A stretch of 55,107 nucleotides of DNA from Rhodococcus sp. KRD162 (GCF_017168335.1 NZ_JABFAU010000003.1:19382-74488), one strand, 5' to 3'; shown: positions 24,664 to 34,374, counted from the first letter of the stretch. Program-made: numbers and translations. The notes: generated by a model from the sequence alone, not told the origin.

Positions 24664-25951
24664 CGGGTTGACCGAGGTCGATCGGAAGGCTTGCCCACCC
24701 GTGCAGTACGCGGGTGTTGCGCCGGGTTCCTTCTCCCGCGGACTGTAGCTGGGGGAACCTGTCGAACAGGGCCTTGAGTCCTACTTCCGATTCGGCCTTG
24801 GCGAGCGCGGCACCGAGGCAGTAGTGACGTCCACCCGAGAACGACAGATGCTTGCCCGCGTTTGCCCGGGTGACGTCGAACGTGTTGGGATTCTCGAACA
24901 CCAGCGGGTCGCGGTTGGCCCCGGCGAGTACGAGGATCACCAGCGATCCCTCCTTGATGGGCACGCCCTCCACCACGACGTCGTGTTTGGCGGCCCGCGC
25001 GGTCAATTGCACCGGTGATTCCATTCGGAGCATCTCGTCGATGGCAGTGGGCCAGTGCGAGGGATCGTGCTGGAGTACGGCGAGCTGATCGGGGTGATCG
25101 AGCAGCAGCCGGATTCCACTGCCGAGCAAATTGACGGTCGTCTCGAAACCTGCCGCCAACACCAATCCTGCAGTGGCCCTGAGCTCCTCGTCGTCGAGGC
25201 CGATGCCCTCGTCCTTCGCGGCGATCAGCTGGCTCATCAGATCGTCACCGGGATTGCGGCGCAGGTCCGCGATGTGTTGCGAGAGCCAGGTATCGAAGCC
25301 GACCAGTCCGCGTTCGACCTGCTTGAACTGGCTCCACGACAATCCGATGTCGAGGCTCGGTGCGGCCATCTCACCGAACTCGAGCACCCGCTGATTGTCC
25401 TGCGCCGGGACACCGAGGATGCGCCCGATCACCGCCACCGGTAGGCGCGCGCAATACCGATCGACGATATCGACGACCGGAGATCCGTCGGTGAGCTCGT
25501 CGAGCAGCGCGTCGGCGGTCTCCTGCACCTGATCGCGCATCTGCGTCACCGCGCGGGCGGTGAACACCGAGGACACCAGTTTGCGATACCGCGTGTGATC
25601 GGGCGGCTCCACCGACAACAGTGACGGCGGGAGAATCGGATGCAGAGCACCCGATCTGGTGTGCCGCTCGACCCACTGCAGGGGTGTGGGCAGCGTTCCA
25701 CCCAGATGGGTGACGCGGAAGTCGTCGGAGCGTAGGAGGTCGAACGCCACCCGGTGGTGCACGGTGATGTTCGAGATGCGGGTTTTCACCAGTGGCGCGG
25801 TGTCACGAAGTTTCTCGTAGATCGGCGACGGATTCGCTCGCGTCTGCGGATCGGCGACCAACATGGACTGTAGATCGCCTGCTGCCGCGGCCCGCTTGGC
25901 GGCGAACCTGATGACCCCGTGCGCTGCGAGCCATCGTACGAATTCCCTCAT
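24641..25951 (-). CDS. Cytochrome P450
   Basis: The 436-residue soluble class I P450 has the I-helix AAGFETTVNLLGSG, the K-helix ExxR in EMLRMESPVQ, and the haem loop FSGGRHYCLGAALAKAE with Cys378 as ligand. The N-terminus is soluble, as usual for bacteria. Substrate and CYP family cannot be fixed from reading; no ferredoxin or reductase gene is adjacent. The start at 25951 (MREFVRWLAAHG) is followed at once by the family's helical lead; the longer frame upstream runs into the opposite strand of the peptidase gene. It shares 23 bp with ugpC at the 3' end and lies 41 bp after the M13 peptidase gene, possibly in its operon. Confidence 0.92.
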   Translation of the reverse strand: MREFVRWLAAHGVIRFAAKRAAAAGDLQSMLVADPQTRANPSPIYEKLRDTAPLVKTRISNITVHHRVAFDLLRSDDFRVTHLGGTLPTPLQWVERHTRSGALHPILPPSLLSVEPPDHTRYRKLVSSVFTARAVTQMRDQVQETADALLDELTDGSPVVDIVDRYCARLPVAVIGRILGVPAQDNQRVLEFGEMAAPSLDIGLSWSQFKQVERGLVGFDTWLSQHIADLRRNPGDDLMSQLIAAKDEGIGLDDEELRATAGLVLAAGFETTVNLLGSGIRLLLDHPDQLAVLQHDPSHWPTAIDEMLRMESPVQLTARAAKHDVVVEGVPIKEGSLVILVLAGANRDPLVFENPNTFDVTRANAGKHLSFSGGRHYCLGAALAKAESEVGLKALFDRFPQLQSAGEGTRRNTRVLHGWASLPIDLGQPATTTAGR

Positions 25952-25992
25952 CCGAAATACCCTCCCCGTATTGCCCGATGATGTGACCGGAG

Positions 25993-27951
25993 CTACCAGA
26001 TCTTGACGCGCTTGTCCGGCTCCAAGTACAGCGCATCCCCGGGCTGTACGTCGAAGGCTTGGTGAAAACTGTCCAGATTGCGCACGACGCCGTTGCAGCG
26101 GAACTCCGGCGGCGAGTGCGGATCGACTGCGAGTCGGCGGATCGCCTCGGCATCGCGTGCCTTGGTGCGCCACACCTGCGACCAACCGAAGAACACCCGC
26201 TGCAATCCGGTCAAGCCGTCGAGTACCGGTGCGTCCTTGCCTTCGAGGGAGATCTCGTAGGCGGTCACGGCGATGGACAGGCCACCCAGATCGCCGATGT
26301 TCTCGCCGATGGTGAATTCGCCGTTGACTTTGTGGCCGGGTAGTGCGGCGGGTTCGAACTCGTTGTACTGCTCGATCAGTGCTTTCGTGCGCTTGCCGAA
26401 CTCGGTGCGGTCGCTGTCGGTCCACCAGTCGACCATGTTGCCGTCACCGTCGTACTTGGCACCCTGATCGTCGAATCCGTGGCCGATCTCGTGGCCGATC
26501 ACCGCTCCGATGCCGCCGTAGTTGGCTGCGTCGTCGGCCTCCGGGTCGAAGAACGGTGGCTGCAGAATGGCTGCGGGAAAGACGATTTCGTTCATTCCGG
26601 GGTTGTAGTACGCATTGACGGTCTGCGGCGTCATGAACCATTCGTCACGGTCCACCGGGCCGCCGAGCTTGTCCAGATCGCGCTGGTAGTCCGCGGCGTA
26701 ACCACGGCGGTAGTTGCCGAGCAGATCATCGGCGCGGATCTCGACGGCGGAGTAGTCGCGCCAGCGATCGGGGTAGCCGATCTTGGGAGTGAACTTGTCC
26801 AGCTTGTCGAGTGCTTTCGATCGCGTGTGCGGGCTCATCCACTCGAGGTCGGAGATGTTGCGGCGGTAGGCCTCGGTGAGATTGTCGACCAGGACCTGCA
26901 TCCGTGCCTTGGAATCGGCGGGAAAATGGCGTTCGACGTAGAGTTTGCCGACGGCCTCGCCGAGAATGTCCTGCACCAGCGAGACCCCGCGCTTCCACCG
27001 CTCGCGGTTCTCCTCGGTGCCGGTCAGTGTCGTTCCGTAGAACGCGAAGTTCTCGTCGACGATCGCACTCGTCAGGAACGGCGCGCGAGAATGTACGACG
27101 CGCCAGGCCAACCACGCCTTCCATGCTGCGAGGTCCTCGGAGGTCCACAGCGATACGAAGGTGCTGAGGAACGACGGCTGTCGGACGACGATCTCGGTGA
27201 ACTGCTCGGTGCTGGCACCGAGTCCGGAAATCCATGCCGCCCAGTTGAATCCGGGTTCGTTCTGTACCAGTGAATCGAACTGGACGAGGTTGTAGCTCTT
27301 CTCGGCGTCACGCCTGGCCACGACGTCCCAGTGACCGGCGGCGATCTTGCGTTCCAGCTCGAACACCGTCTGCGCGTCGTATTCGAGTCCGCTGAGCGCG
27401 AACATCTTTGAGATGTGTTCGATGTAGGCCGCGCGTATCTCTGCGTACTCGTCCTCGCGGTAGTACGACTCGTCGGGCAGGCCGATGCCGGATTGGCTGA
27501 AGTGGACGAGGTAGCGGTCGGACTGCTTGGCGTCGGTGTCGACATAGTGGCCGATGGCACCGCCGACTCCGGTGCGTTGCAGGGAACCGAGAACGCCGGC
27601 GAGAGTGACGAGGTCCGGTGCGTCGGAGACGGCGGTCAGTTCCTCGGCGATCGGGGTGACGCCGAGTTCCTCTGCGCGGTCGGCGGCCATGAAGGAGGAG
27701 AACAGGTCACCGATCTTCTGCGCGTCGCTGCCTGCAGGGGGTTCGGCGGCGGCGGACTCTTCGATGATGGTCTGCACATCCACCTCGGCGCGGTCGTACA
27801 AGGTCCTGAAAGCGCCGTCGACGGCCCGATCGGCCGGGATGGCGTAATCCTCGAGCCATTTGCCGTTGACATGCACGAAGAGGTCGTCCTGTGCGCGTGT
27901 GTTCTCGTCTTGGTAGCTGAGATCGATGCCCGAGTTCACTACTGAAGTCAT
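25993..27951 (-). CDS. M13-family zinc metallopeptidase (Zmp1/PepO type)
   Basis: The 652-residue neprilysin-like peptidase has the zinc motif HEIGH at 487-491, the downstream glutamate ligand in GENIGDLGG, and the substrate-binding NAYYNPGMNEIVFPA. It ends with KIW, the usual terminal Trp of the family, though the normal nearby Cys is absent. There is no evident signal peptide or membrane segment. Mycobacterial Zmp1 (Rv0198c) is the closest family member I know and is linked with host interaction; that role cannot be transferred from sequence alone. The start at 27951 faces the TetR gene across 54 bp, so the TetR operator at 27998 could also affect this gene. Confidence 0.93.
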   Translation of the reverse strand: MTSVVNSGIDLSYQDENTRAQDDLFVHVNGKWLEDYAIPADRAVDGAFRTLYDRAEVDVQTIIEESAAAEPPAGSDAQKIGDLFSSFMAADRAEELGVTPIAEELTAVSDAPDLVTLAGVLGSLQRTGVGGAIGHYVDTDAKQSDRYLVHFSQSGIGLPDESYYREDEYAEIRAAYIEHISKMFALSGLEYDAQTVFELERKIAAGHWDVVARRDAEKSYNLVQFDSLVQNEPGFNWAAWISGLGASTEQFTEIVVRQPSFLSTFVSLWTSEDLAAWKAWLAWRVVHSRAPFLTSAIVDENFAFYGTTLTGTEENRERWKRGVSLVQDILGEAVGKLYVERHFPADSKARMQVLVDNLTEAYRRNISDLEWMSPHTRSKALDKLDKFTPKIGYPDRWRDYSAVEIRADDLLGNYRRGYAADYQRDLDKLGGPVDRDEWFMTPQTVNAYYNPGMNEIVFPAAILQPPFFDPEADDAANYGGIGAVIGHEIGHGFDDQGAKYDGDGNMVDWWTDSDRTEFGKRTKALIEQYNEFEPAALPGHKVNGEFTIGENIGDLGGLSIAVTAYEISLEGKDAPVLDGLTGLQRVFFGWSQVWRTKARDAEAIRRLAVDPHSPPEFRCNGVVRNLDSFHQAFDVQPGDALYLEPDKRVKIW

Positions 27952-27969
27952 CCGTCCATCTTTACACTC

Positions 27970-27998
27970 TTGCGCGCGGTTGAACGAGTGTTTAATAT
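27970..27998 (+). promoter_or_regulatory. Putative promoter of the TetR-ABC operon (leaderless)
   Basis: TTGCGC at 27970-27975 and TAATAT at 27993-27998 are 17 bp apart. Transcription from such a promoter would begin at about 28005, right at the ATG at 28006, so the message would be leaderless, which is common in Actinobacteria. Confidence 0.5.
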
Positions 27999-28017
27999 GC
28001 TGTACATGCGTACAGCA
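27998..28017. promoter_or_regulatory. TetR operator overlapping the tetR start codon
   Basis: TGCTGTAC-ATGC-GTACAGCA is a perfect eight-base inverted repeat with a four-base centre. One more flanking base pair (A27997/T28018) extends it. The ATG at 28006 lies in its middle and the -10 box touches its left end. This is the expected geometry for autorepression by the TetR protein encoded here. Confidence 0.7.
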
Positions 28018-28620
28018 TCGGAGGATCTCACGACGAGGGCCCGAATCCGCGATACCGCAATCGACGTCTTCGGTGCGCAGGGCTTCACCGCCGGGGTGCG
28101 ATCGATCGCCACGGCCGCCGGAGTCTCACCCGGGCTCGTCAACCACCACTTCGGGTCCAAGGACGGGTTGCGCGCGGCCTGCGACGAGCATGTTCTACGG
28201 GTGATCCGCGACTCGAAGACTGCGTCGGCCGCACCCGCGGCGATGATGGAACAGCTCGCTCGCCTCGACGAATACGCACCGATCGTCGCGTACATCGTCC
28301 GCAGCTTCACCGTGGGCGGTGCGCTGGCACGAGAGCTGTTCGAGCACATGGTCGACGACGCCGTCCGCTACATGGACGACGGTGTGCGTGAGGGACGCTT
28401 GACACCCAGCCGAGACCCGGTGGCCCGCGCCCGATTCCTGACCCGACAGAACGTGGGCGGTCTACTGCTGTACGTGCAGATGGCCGGCCCCGATGTGACC
28501 TTCGCCGAGGCACTGACCGCGCTCGGTGACGAGGTCACGCTACCGGCGCTCGAGCTCTACACCGACGGGCTGCTCACCGATTCGCAGGCTTTGGACACGT
28601 ATCTGGAGGCGAAAGAATGA
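28006..28620 (+). CDS. TetR-family repressor of the ABC exporter operon
   Basis: The 204-residue regulator has an N-terminal helix-turn-helix ([20 protein letters not shown], then [23 protein letters not shown]). The C-terminal ligand domain is diverged. The ATG at 28006 is preferred to 27997 or 27970 because the message is predicted to be leaderless from there. Its stop overlaps the ABC ATPase start (ATGA). TetR genes in front of two-gene ABC-2 exporters normally repress them and are relieved by the exported drug or metabolite. Confidence 0.88.
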   Translation: MRTASEDLTTRARIRDTAIDVFGAQGFTAGVRSIATAAGVSPGLVNHHFGSKDGLRAACDEHVLRVIRDSKTASAAPAAMMEQLARLDEYAPIVAYIVRSFTVGGALARELFEHMVDDAVRYMDDGVREGRLTPSRDPVARARFLTRQNVGGLLLYVQMAGPDVTFAEALTALGDEVTLPALELYTDGLLTDSQALDTYLEAKE

Positions 28621-29495
28621 CCGACGCAATCACGGTGGAAGGCCTGCGCAAGACCTTCGGCACCGTCACCGCCCTCGACGGACTCGACCTGACCGTCGAG
28701 ACCGGTGAGGTGCACGGCTTCCTCGGGCCCAACGGCGCGGGTAAGTCCACGACGATCCGCATCCTGCTCGGTCTGATCCGGGCCACCTCGGGTGCCGTGC
28801 GCTTACTCGGAAGCGACCCGTGGACCGACACCGCGGCGCTGCATCGGCGGTTGGCCTACGTCCCGGGCGATGTGACGCTGTGGCCGTCGCTGACCGGCGG
28901 CGAGGTGATAGACCTGCTCGCTCGGATGCGCGGCGGGATCGACACCGCTCGGCGCGCCGAGCTGATCGAGCGGTTCTCGCTCGATCCGGGCAAGCGCACC
29001 CGCACGTACTCCAAAGGCAACCGGCAGAAGGTCGCGCTGATCTCGGCGCTGGCATCGAACGTCGAACTGCTGATTCTCGACGAACCCACCTCGGGGCTGG
29101 ACCCGCTGATGGAACAGCACTTCGCCGACTGCGTGAAAGACGCCGCCCGACGCGGAGTCACGGTGCTGTTGTCCTCGCACATTCTGTCCGAGGTCGATGC
29201 GCTGTGCAGCTCGGTGACCATCGTCAAGGACGGGCGAACCGTGGACGCAGGCACGCTCGCGTCGATGCGGCACCTCACTCACACGACCATCACCGCCGAG
29301 GTCGATCGAGTACCCGAGAATCTGGACACCCTCGCCGGGGTGAGCGCAGTGACCGTGGACGGTGCCGCCATCACCTGCACCGTCGACAACGATGCCCTCG
29401 CAGCGACGATGCGCATCCTCTCCGACGCCGGGTTGCAGAGCCTGGTCAGTTCGGCCCCGACTCTCGAGGAGCTGTTCCTGAGGTACTACGCATGA
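28617..29495 (+). CDS. ABC-2 exporter ATPase subunit
   Basis: This 292-residue ATPase has Walker [10 protein letters not shown], the signature degenerated to [12 protein letters not shown] (SKGN in place of LSGGQ, as in several CcmA-type exporters), Walker [14 protein letters not shown] and switch [10 protein letters not shown]. It should power the large permease encoded next, to which it is joined by an ATGA overlap. The operon TetR-ATPase-permease resembles actinobacterial antibiotic or lipid exporters. Substrate unknown. Confidence 0.92.
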   Translation: MTDAITVEGLRKTFGTVTALDGLDLTVETGEVHGFLGPNGAGKSTTIRILLGLIRATSGAVRLLGSDPWTDTAALHRRLAYVPGDVTLWPSLTGGEVIDLLARMRGGIDTARRAELIERFSLDPGKRTRTYSKGNRQKVALISALASNVELLILDEPTSGLDPLMEQHFADCVKDAARRGVTVLLSSHILSEVDALCSSVTIVKDGRTVDAGTLASMRHLTHTTITAEVDRVPENLDTLAGVSAVTVDGAAITCTVDNDALAATMRILSDAGLQSLVSSAPTLEELFLRYYA

Positions 29496-31075
29496 GCGCC
29501 CTGGTCGGTACCGGCGCGTTGCTGCGTCTGTACCTGCGCCGTGATCGGGTGGTGGCGCCGCTGTGGATCGTTCTGCTCGGTGCGCTACCGCTGCTCTATG
29601 CAGTCAGTATCGAGGGTCTGTATCCGACGGCCGCAGATCGTCAGACGTTCTATGTCGGCACCGTCGCCGTCCCGGCTCAGGCGGCACTCGTCGGCCCGAT
29701 CTTCGGCAGCAGTCTGGGCGCTCTGGTGTCGTGGCGCTCCGGACTGATGCTCACATTGGTGCCGCTGGCAGCGATCCTCACCGTGGTTCGGCACACCAGA
29801 GGGGACGAGGACGCCGGACGAACCGAGTTGATCGGGTCCACGGTGGTCGGGCGATACGCCGGGCTGACTGCCGCGATGCTGCTGGCAGGCGGCGGGGTCG
29901 CGGCGACGGCACTGTTGTCCTCGATCTCGTTGTCGGCGTTCGGTCTGCCGTTGGTCGGAAGCGTGGCGTTCGGAGCGGCGATCGTTGTCGTCGGTGGCGT
30001 CTTCGTCGGCTGCGCTGCGCTGGCGGCGCAGGTGGCACCGGATGCGCGTGCGGCACGCGGCTACGCGCTCGGCGTGTTGGCCGCAGCGTTCGCGCTTCGG
30101 GCTATCGGCGACGCCGGCTCGGGCACCCTGTCATGGTTGTCACCGATCGGATGGTCGGCCCAGGTGCGGCCCTTTGCCGACGAGCGGTGGTGGCCGATGC
30201 TGCTGTCTCTGGCGACAGCAGCCGCGTTCTGCGCAGCGGCCTTCGTGGGGGCGAAGCGACGCGATCTCGGCAGTGGCCTACGAGCCGAGCGTCGCGGCTC
30301 GGTGTCGGCCGCGCCGTCACTGTCCGGGCCGGTCGCCCTCGCCTGGCGGCTCTCTCGCGGGACCCTTGCCCTCTGGACCGTCGGGATCGCTTTGTTCGGC
30401 ATCACCATCGGATCCTCGGTGGACGGAATCGGCGGGCAGATCGGCGCGAGCACCACCTTCAACGATGCACTGGAAAAGTTCGGCGGCAGCACCGTCGAAC
30501 AGTCGTTCATCGTCGCCGTGCTGAGCGGCGTCGGCATCCTCGTGGCCGCCTATTCGGTATCGGCTCTGCTGCGGGCGCACAGTGAAGAAGAGGCAGGGCT
30601 GGCCGAGATCGTGTTGGCCACCGACGTCTCGCGTCTTCGTTGGTTGGTCGCCCACCTGCTGTTCCCCGTGCTCGGGCCGGTGTGGTTGCTCGTGGTCCTC
30701 GGGCTCACCATCGGGGCAGGCTACGGAGCGTCCACCGGTGATATCGCAGGAGAAATCGGTTCTGTCGTGGGCGGAGCACTGGGGCAACTGCCGGCCGTGT
30801 GGGTGGTGACGGCGCTCGGTGTTGCGCTGTTCGGCGCGTTCCCTGGGTTCGCGTCGGCCGTGTGGGCCGTTCTCGCCGGCTTCGTGGCGCTCGGTCAGGT
30901 CGGGGCGGTGATCGGACTGCCGCAGCCGTGGCTCGACCTGTCCCCGTTCACTCATGTTCCGAGGTCGCTGGACGGCATCGACTCGCTCGAGTCGATCGGC
31001 TGGCTGCTCGTCATCGCGGCCGTCGTCTGCAGTGCGGGCTCGGCAGCCTTCGTGCGAAGAGACATCCGCGGGTGA
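29492..31075 (+). CDS. ABC-2 exporter permease, large (about 12 helices)
   Basis: The 527-residue membrane protein starts with [21 protein letters not shown] and carries two similar halves of about six helices each, with a cytoplasmic break near residues 255-290. This single-chain layout is characteristic of the 'exporter of polyketide antibiotics' permeases. The start overlaps the ATPase stop. A hairpin (31081-31100) follows the stop by five bases and probably ends the operon. Confidence 0.88.
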   Translation: MSALVGTGALLRLYLRRDRVVAPLWIVLLGALPLLYAVSIEGLYPTAADRQTFYVGTVAVPAQAALVGPIFGSSLGALVSWRSGLMLTLVPLAAILTVVRHTRGDEDAGRTELIGSTVVGRYAGLTAAMLLAGGGVAATALLSSISLSAFGLPLVGSVAFGAAIVVVGGVFVGCAALAAQVAPDARAARGYALGVLAAAFALRAIGDAGSGTLSWLSPIGWSAQVRPFADERWWPMLLSLATAAAFCAAAFVGAKRRDLGSGLRAERRGSVSAAPSLSGPVALAWRLSRGTLALWTVGIALFGITIGSSVDGIGGQIGASTTFNDALEKFGGSTVEQSFIVAVLSGVGILVAAYSVSALLRAHSEEEAGLAEIVLATDVSRLRWLVAHLLFPVLGPVWLLVVLGLTIGAGYGASTGDIAGEIGSVVGGALGQLPAVWVVTALGVALFGAFPGFASAVWAVLAGFVALGQVGAVIGLPQPWLDLSPFTHVPRSLDGIDSLESIGWLLVIAAVVCSAGSAAFVRRDIRG

Positions 31076-31080
31076 GGATG

Positions 31081-31100
31081 GGCGAGCAGCATTGCTTGCC
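31081..31100. terminator. Hairpin between the ABC permease and pirin genes
   Basis: GGCGAGCA-GCAT-TGCTTGCC forms an eight-base stem (one G-U pair) with a tetraloop in the convergent gap, five bases after the permease stop. No U-tract follows, which is usual for GC-rich actinobacterial terminators. It could serve both directions. Confidence 0.5.
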
Positions 31101-31133
31101 GGCTGGTGGAGAGCGGATCGCTGAGCGTCGGCC

Positions 31134-31898
31134 CTACGCACCGAGCCGTGAGTGCATCTCCCAGATCAGTACCTCGGCCGGTTCGATGGCGCTGATGCGC
31201 TGTCCACCAGTGGAACTCATGCGTACCGCATCGCCCTCGTACAGATCACCCACACCTTCGAGCACGACGGTGCCGCGCGCGACGAACACGTGCAGAAACG
31301 GTGCCTCGGGCACGGTCACCGTCTTACCGGGAACGAGCCTCGCAGCGTGCAGAGCGGCCGACTTCTGGCCGATGCCGATCGCGGCCTGACCGCGATGTTT
31401 GTCCATGCCCGACGCGACCGTGACCAGCCCGCCGCGCAACAATTCGTCGCCGATCTCGAGTTGTTCGTAACCCGGGGTGGTGCCCGGGCTGTCCGGAATG
31501 ACCCACATCTGCACGAAGCGAACGGGTTCGGTGTGTCGATTGCCGTCGATGCTCCAGGAGTCGTTCTTCTCCGAGTGCATGATGCCTTTGCCTGCGCTCA
31601 TGCGCTGGGCCAATCCGGGATAGATGATTCCGGAGTGTCCGATCGAATCCTGATGTACCAGTGAGCCCTGCACTACCCACGTGACGATTTCCGTATCCCG
31701 GTGCGGGTGGGTCTCGAATCCCTGACCGGCGGTGACGATGTCGTCGTTGTTGACCAGGAGCAGTCCGTGGTGTGTGTTGTCGGGGTCGTAGTGCTGACCG
31801 AACGAGAACGAATGTTTCGAGTCCAGCCAGGACACACGGGTTTTCAGACGGTCACCGGCGCGGTGCACGTCGATGTGGGCAGTCGATGGAGCGGACAT
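31134..31898 (-). CDS. Pirin-family protein
   Basis: The 254-residue bicupin starts with the family block SFGQHYDPDNTHHGLL and has the metal-binding set in FETHPHRDTEIVTWV, with GKGIMHSEKND giving the remaining ligands. Bacterial pirins are iron or other metal cupins; some show quercetin dioxygenase activity, others act as redox-linked modulators. The C-terminal cupin (about 140-254) is also present. The gene is single and divergent from maltokinase. No specific role can be given. Confidence 0.9.
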   Translation of the reverse strand: MSAPSTAHIDVHRAGDRLKTRVSWLDSKHSFSFGQHYDPDNTHHGLLLVNNDDIVTAGQGFETHPHRDTEIVTWVVQGSLVHQDSIGHSGIIYPGLAQRMSAGKGIMHSEKNDSWSIDGNRHTEPVRFVQMWVIPDSPGTTPGYEQLEIGDELLRGGLVTVASGMDKHRGQAAIGIGQKSAALHAARLVPGKTVTVPEAPFLHVFVARGTVVLEGVGDLYEGDAVRMSSTGGQRISAIEPAEVLIWEMHSRLGA

Positions 31899-32055
31899 GA
31901 AACCACTCTACGAGCATGTCGGTGTGCGGGCGTACGACCCGCATAACGTTCGGGTGTCTTTGCTGCCGGGGTGTGGACGTGGCCACGAGTGGGTAGGTTT
32001 CGCTGCGTACGGTCACATCCTCTGCACACTCCGAAGAAGGCGGCGAGAGATTCTC

Positions 32056-33441
32056 ATGATCGATTCCAGCTCGAGTGTGGCACGCACTGTCGAACCGCAG
32101 CTCACCGAAGCTCTGACGACGTGGTTGCCGGCGCAACGCTGGTTCGGCGCAAAGGGGTCGACGGTGAACTCGGTGCGGATCGTTGCGCGCGAAGTTCTCC
32201 GTGACGAACCGCATTTCGCCGCAGAACACTTGCTGGTGGAGGTGCAGCTCACTCAGGACGCGGCGGTGGTGACGCAGACCTACCAGGTGCCCTTGGGGTT
32301 CCGCACCGAGTTGACCGATGAGCTTCGACCGTGGGTGCTGCCGGTGGTCGGCGAGGTGGCCGTGTTCGACGGTCTGCGAGATCCCGAGATCATCGGTTTG
32401 TACGGCGATGCCTTTGCAGACGAAACTGGCGCGGGCAGTATCGAATTCAAAGTCGTCGACGGCTCGAGCGTGCCGAGCGGGTTGCGTGGTCGGGTTCTCG
32501 GGGCCGAGCAGTCCAACACGTCGGTGATTCTCGGTGATCAACTGTTGCTCAAGCTGTTTCGTCAGATACCGCCGGGGATCAGTCCCGATGTGGAATTACA
32601 TCGTGCTCTGGCGCAGGCGGGCAGTGTCAACGTGGCACCGCTGCGGGGCTGGCTGGAGGCCGAGGTCGGCGGCGAGCGGACCACACTGGGGATGATCCAG
32701 GATTTCGCCGCGAACTCGGCCGAGGGCTGGACGGCTGCATTGGCGAGCGTGCGCGAGGTGTTCGATTCTCCGGAGACGGCGGTGGAGGACCTGCCCGGTG
32801 ACTTCGCCCCGGACGCGCACCGTATCGGAGCGGCCGTCGCGCAGGTGCATCACGACCTGGCGTCGGTGATGGGCACCGTCGAACGCCCGGTGGAATCGAC
32901 TGCCGTCGAGGAGATTCTCGCCCGCATTTCGGGAGTGGCGCGAGTGGTGCCGGACATCGCTCGGTACATTCCGGCAGCGACGACCCTGATCTCGCGGGCC
33001 GAGGCGTCGAACAGTACCTCGGTGCAGCGGATTCACGGTGATCTGCATCTGGGACAGGTATTGGGGACGCCCGAGCGGTGGTTGCTCATCGACTTCGAAG
33101 GCGAACCGGCCAAGACCTTGGCCGAGCGCAAGCAGATGGACAGCGCCCTGCGTGACGTGGCGGGAATGCTGCGCTCGTTCGACTACGCCGCGAATCATCT
33201 GCTTGTCGACGCTCCCGAGGACCCGTCGGTGCGTGAGCGTGCCGATCGGTGGGCGGCGCGGAGCATCGCTGCCTTCTTCGAGGGGTATGCCTCGGTGGCC
33301 GGGCATGATCCCCGAGACGAGGCCGATCTGCTTCGCGCATACGAACTCGACAAGGCTGTGTACGAGGTCCTCTACGAAGCCCGCAACCGACCGACCTGGT
33401 TGTCGCTGCCGATGCGTGCTGTGGCGCGCTTGGTGAGCTGA
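32056..33441 (+). CDS. mak: Maltokinase (Mak/Pep2)
   Basis: The 461-residue kinase begins the conserved domain with WLPAQRWFGAKG, the hallmark of the Mak N-terminal cap. The aminoglycoside-phosphotransferase-like core has the catalytic loop HGDLHLGQVL (H327) and the metal-binding DFEGEP (D346). Mak phosphorylates maltose to maltose-1-phosphate, which GlgE uses for alpha-glucan synthesis. In many Actinobacteria mak lies next to or is fused with treS; here neither treS nor glgE/glgB is in the neighbourhood. The ATG at 32056 follows GAGAGA; the longer frame upstream overlaps the pirin promoter. A 32-bp tandem repeat starts right after its stop codon. Confidence 0.93.
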   Translation: MIDSSSSVARTVEPQLTEALTTWLPAQRWFGAKGSTVNSVRIVAREVLRDEPHFAAEHLLVEVQLTQDAAVVTQTYQVPLGFRTELTDELRPWVLPVVGEVAVFDGLRDPEIIGLYGDAFADETGAGSIEFKVVDGSSVPSGLRGRVLGAEQSNTSVILGDQLLLKLFRQIPPGISPDVELHRALAQAGSVNVAPLRGWLEAEVGGERTTLGMIQDFAANSAEGWTAALASVREVFDSPETAVEDLPGDFAPDAHRIGAAVAQVHHDLASVMGTVERPVESTAVEEILARISGVARVVPDIARYIPAATTLISRAEASNSTSVQRIHGDLHLGQVLGTPERWLLIDFEGEPAKTLAERKQMDSALRDVAGMLRSFDYAANHLLVDAPEDPSVRERADRWAARSIAAFFEGYASVAGHDPRDEADLLRAYELDKAVYEVLYEARNRPTWLSLPMRAVARLVS

Positions 33442-33569
33442 GAACGACCGAGAGGGCCGGAGTGGAGCCTGCGGAACGACCGAGAGGGCTGGAGTGCAGC
33501 CTGCGGAACGACCGAGAGGGCTGGAGTGCAGCCTGCGGAACGACCTATAGGGCCGGAGTGGAGCGGCGG
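33442..33569. repeat. Four tandem 32-bp repeats after mak
   Basis: Four contiguous units start at 33442, 33474, 33506 and 33538, each beginning GAACGACC. Units 2 and 3 are identical and contain GGCTG-GAGTG-CAGCC, a five-base hairpin; units 1 and 4 carry GGCCGGAGTGGAGC instead, and unit 4 diverges at its end. There is no spacer between units. The array begins at the base after the mak stop and ends about 40 bp before a small membrane-protein gene. Confidence 0.85.
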
Positions 33570-33611
33570 GTCTACGACAAGTACCGTATTGCCTGACACG
33601 GGAGGCAGGAC

Positions 33612-33779
33612 ATGAACGGTATCTTGGCAATTTTCGGCATCGCGGTGGTCGTCATCACCATCGTCGTAGTGGTGGTTCTCGTTGCGGTGTTGTTCGTCGC
33701 GTCGATCAAGGCGGACAGCCTGAACATCGACCTGGACCGCAAGAAGCGCGCCCGTGAAGAAAGTTCTTCGAAGGCCTGA
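33612..33779 (+). CDS. Small single-span membrane protein (55 residues)
   Basis: An ATG with a strong GGAGG site six bases upstream opens a 55-codon frame ending at TGA 33777-33779. Residues 4-31 are almost wholly Ile/Val/Leu/Ala (for example VVITIVVVVVLVAVLF), followed by a charged tail (DLDRKKRAREESSSKA). It is thus a one-helix membrane protein with a cytoplasmic basic-acidic tail. No family is recognised. Good ribosome binding site and codon use support a real gene, located between the 32-bp repeats and the GtrA-like gene. Confidence 0.7.
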   Translation: MNGILAIFGIAVVVITIVVVVVLVAVLFVASIKADSLNIDLDRKKRAREESSSKA

Positions 33780-33876
33780 GACTTCCGTCACGTCCGAGTA
33801 TCGATGTGTCGGTACTCGGAGTTGTATCGAGTCGAAGCGCTGACCGAACGCTTCCGGTTCTGCAACTGGAGACCTC

Positions 33877-34374
33877 GTGAGTACTGCGGTGAAGGCGTCG
33901 GGCCCGTCCGGGCGGCCGAGCTGTGCCCCTCGCATCACGGCGAGACTGCGCGAGGAGTCGGTGTTGGCTCAGTTCGCGCGTTTCGTCCTCGTCGGCGCGT
34001 CGAGCAATGGTGTTTATGCCCTACTGTTCGTCGCCCTGTCTTTTCTCGGATCGTTCACCGCAAATCTTGTCGGTGTCGCGGTCAGCACTGTCCTGGCCAA
34101 CGAGCTGCATCGCCGGCACACCTTTCGGGCCGCAGGTCGGGTGGGCTGGTTCCAGGCCCAGTGGGAGGCCGGTGGGCTTGCTCTGATCGGACTCGGCCTC
34201 AGTACCGCTTCGCTGGCTGCCGTGCATATCCTGTTTCCCGGTGCGGCGACCTATGTGCAGGTGTCGGTGGTCATCGCCGTCAGCGGGATTTTCGGTGCGG
34301 CTCGGTTCCTGGCTCTTCGCGGGTGGGTGTTTCGCGCACCGACGTTCTCGGCTCCCGAGCCTGCGCAGCATTGA
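33877..34374 (+). CDS. GtrA-like membrane protein
   Basis: The 165-residue protein has four hydrophobic segments and the GtrA-family pattern FARFVLVGASSNGVYALLF, ANLVGVAVSTVLANELHRRHTF, and a final FGAARFLALRGWVF. GtrA proteins are thought to flip or help move polyprenyl-linked sugars for cell-wall glycans or teichoic acid decoration. The GTG start follows TGGAG five bases upstream. No glycosyltransferase partner lies beside it, so its lipid-sugar substrate is unknown. Confidence 0.85.
   Translation: MSTAVKASGPSGRPSCAPRITARLREESVLAQFARFVLVGASSNGVYALLFVALSFLGSFTANLVGVAVSTVLANELHRRHTFRAAGRVGWFQAQWEAGGLALIGLGLSTASLAAVHILFPGAATYVQVSVVIAVSGIFGAARFLALRGWVFRAPTFSAPEPAQH

Noticed and set aside
33442..33569. 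CRISPR array
   Set aside because: The 32-bp units are contiguous with no spacers.
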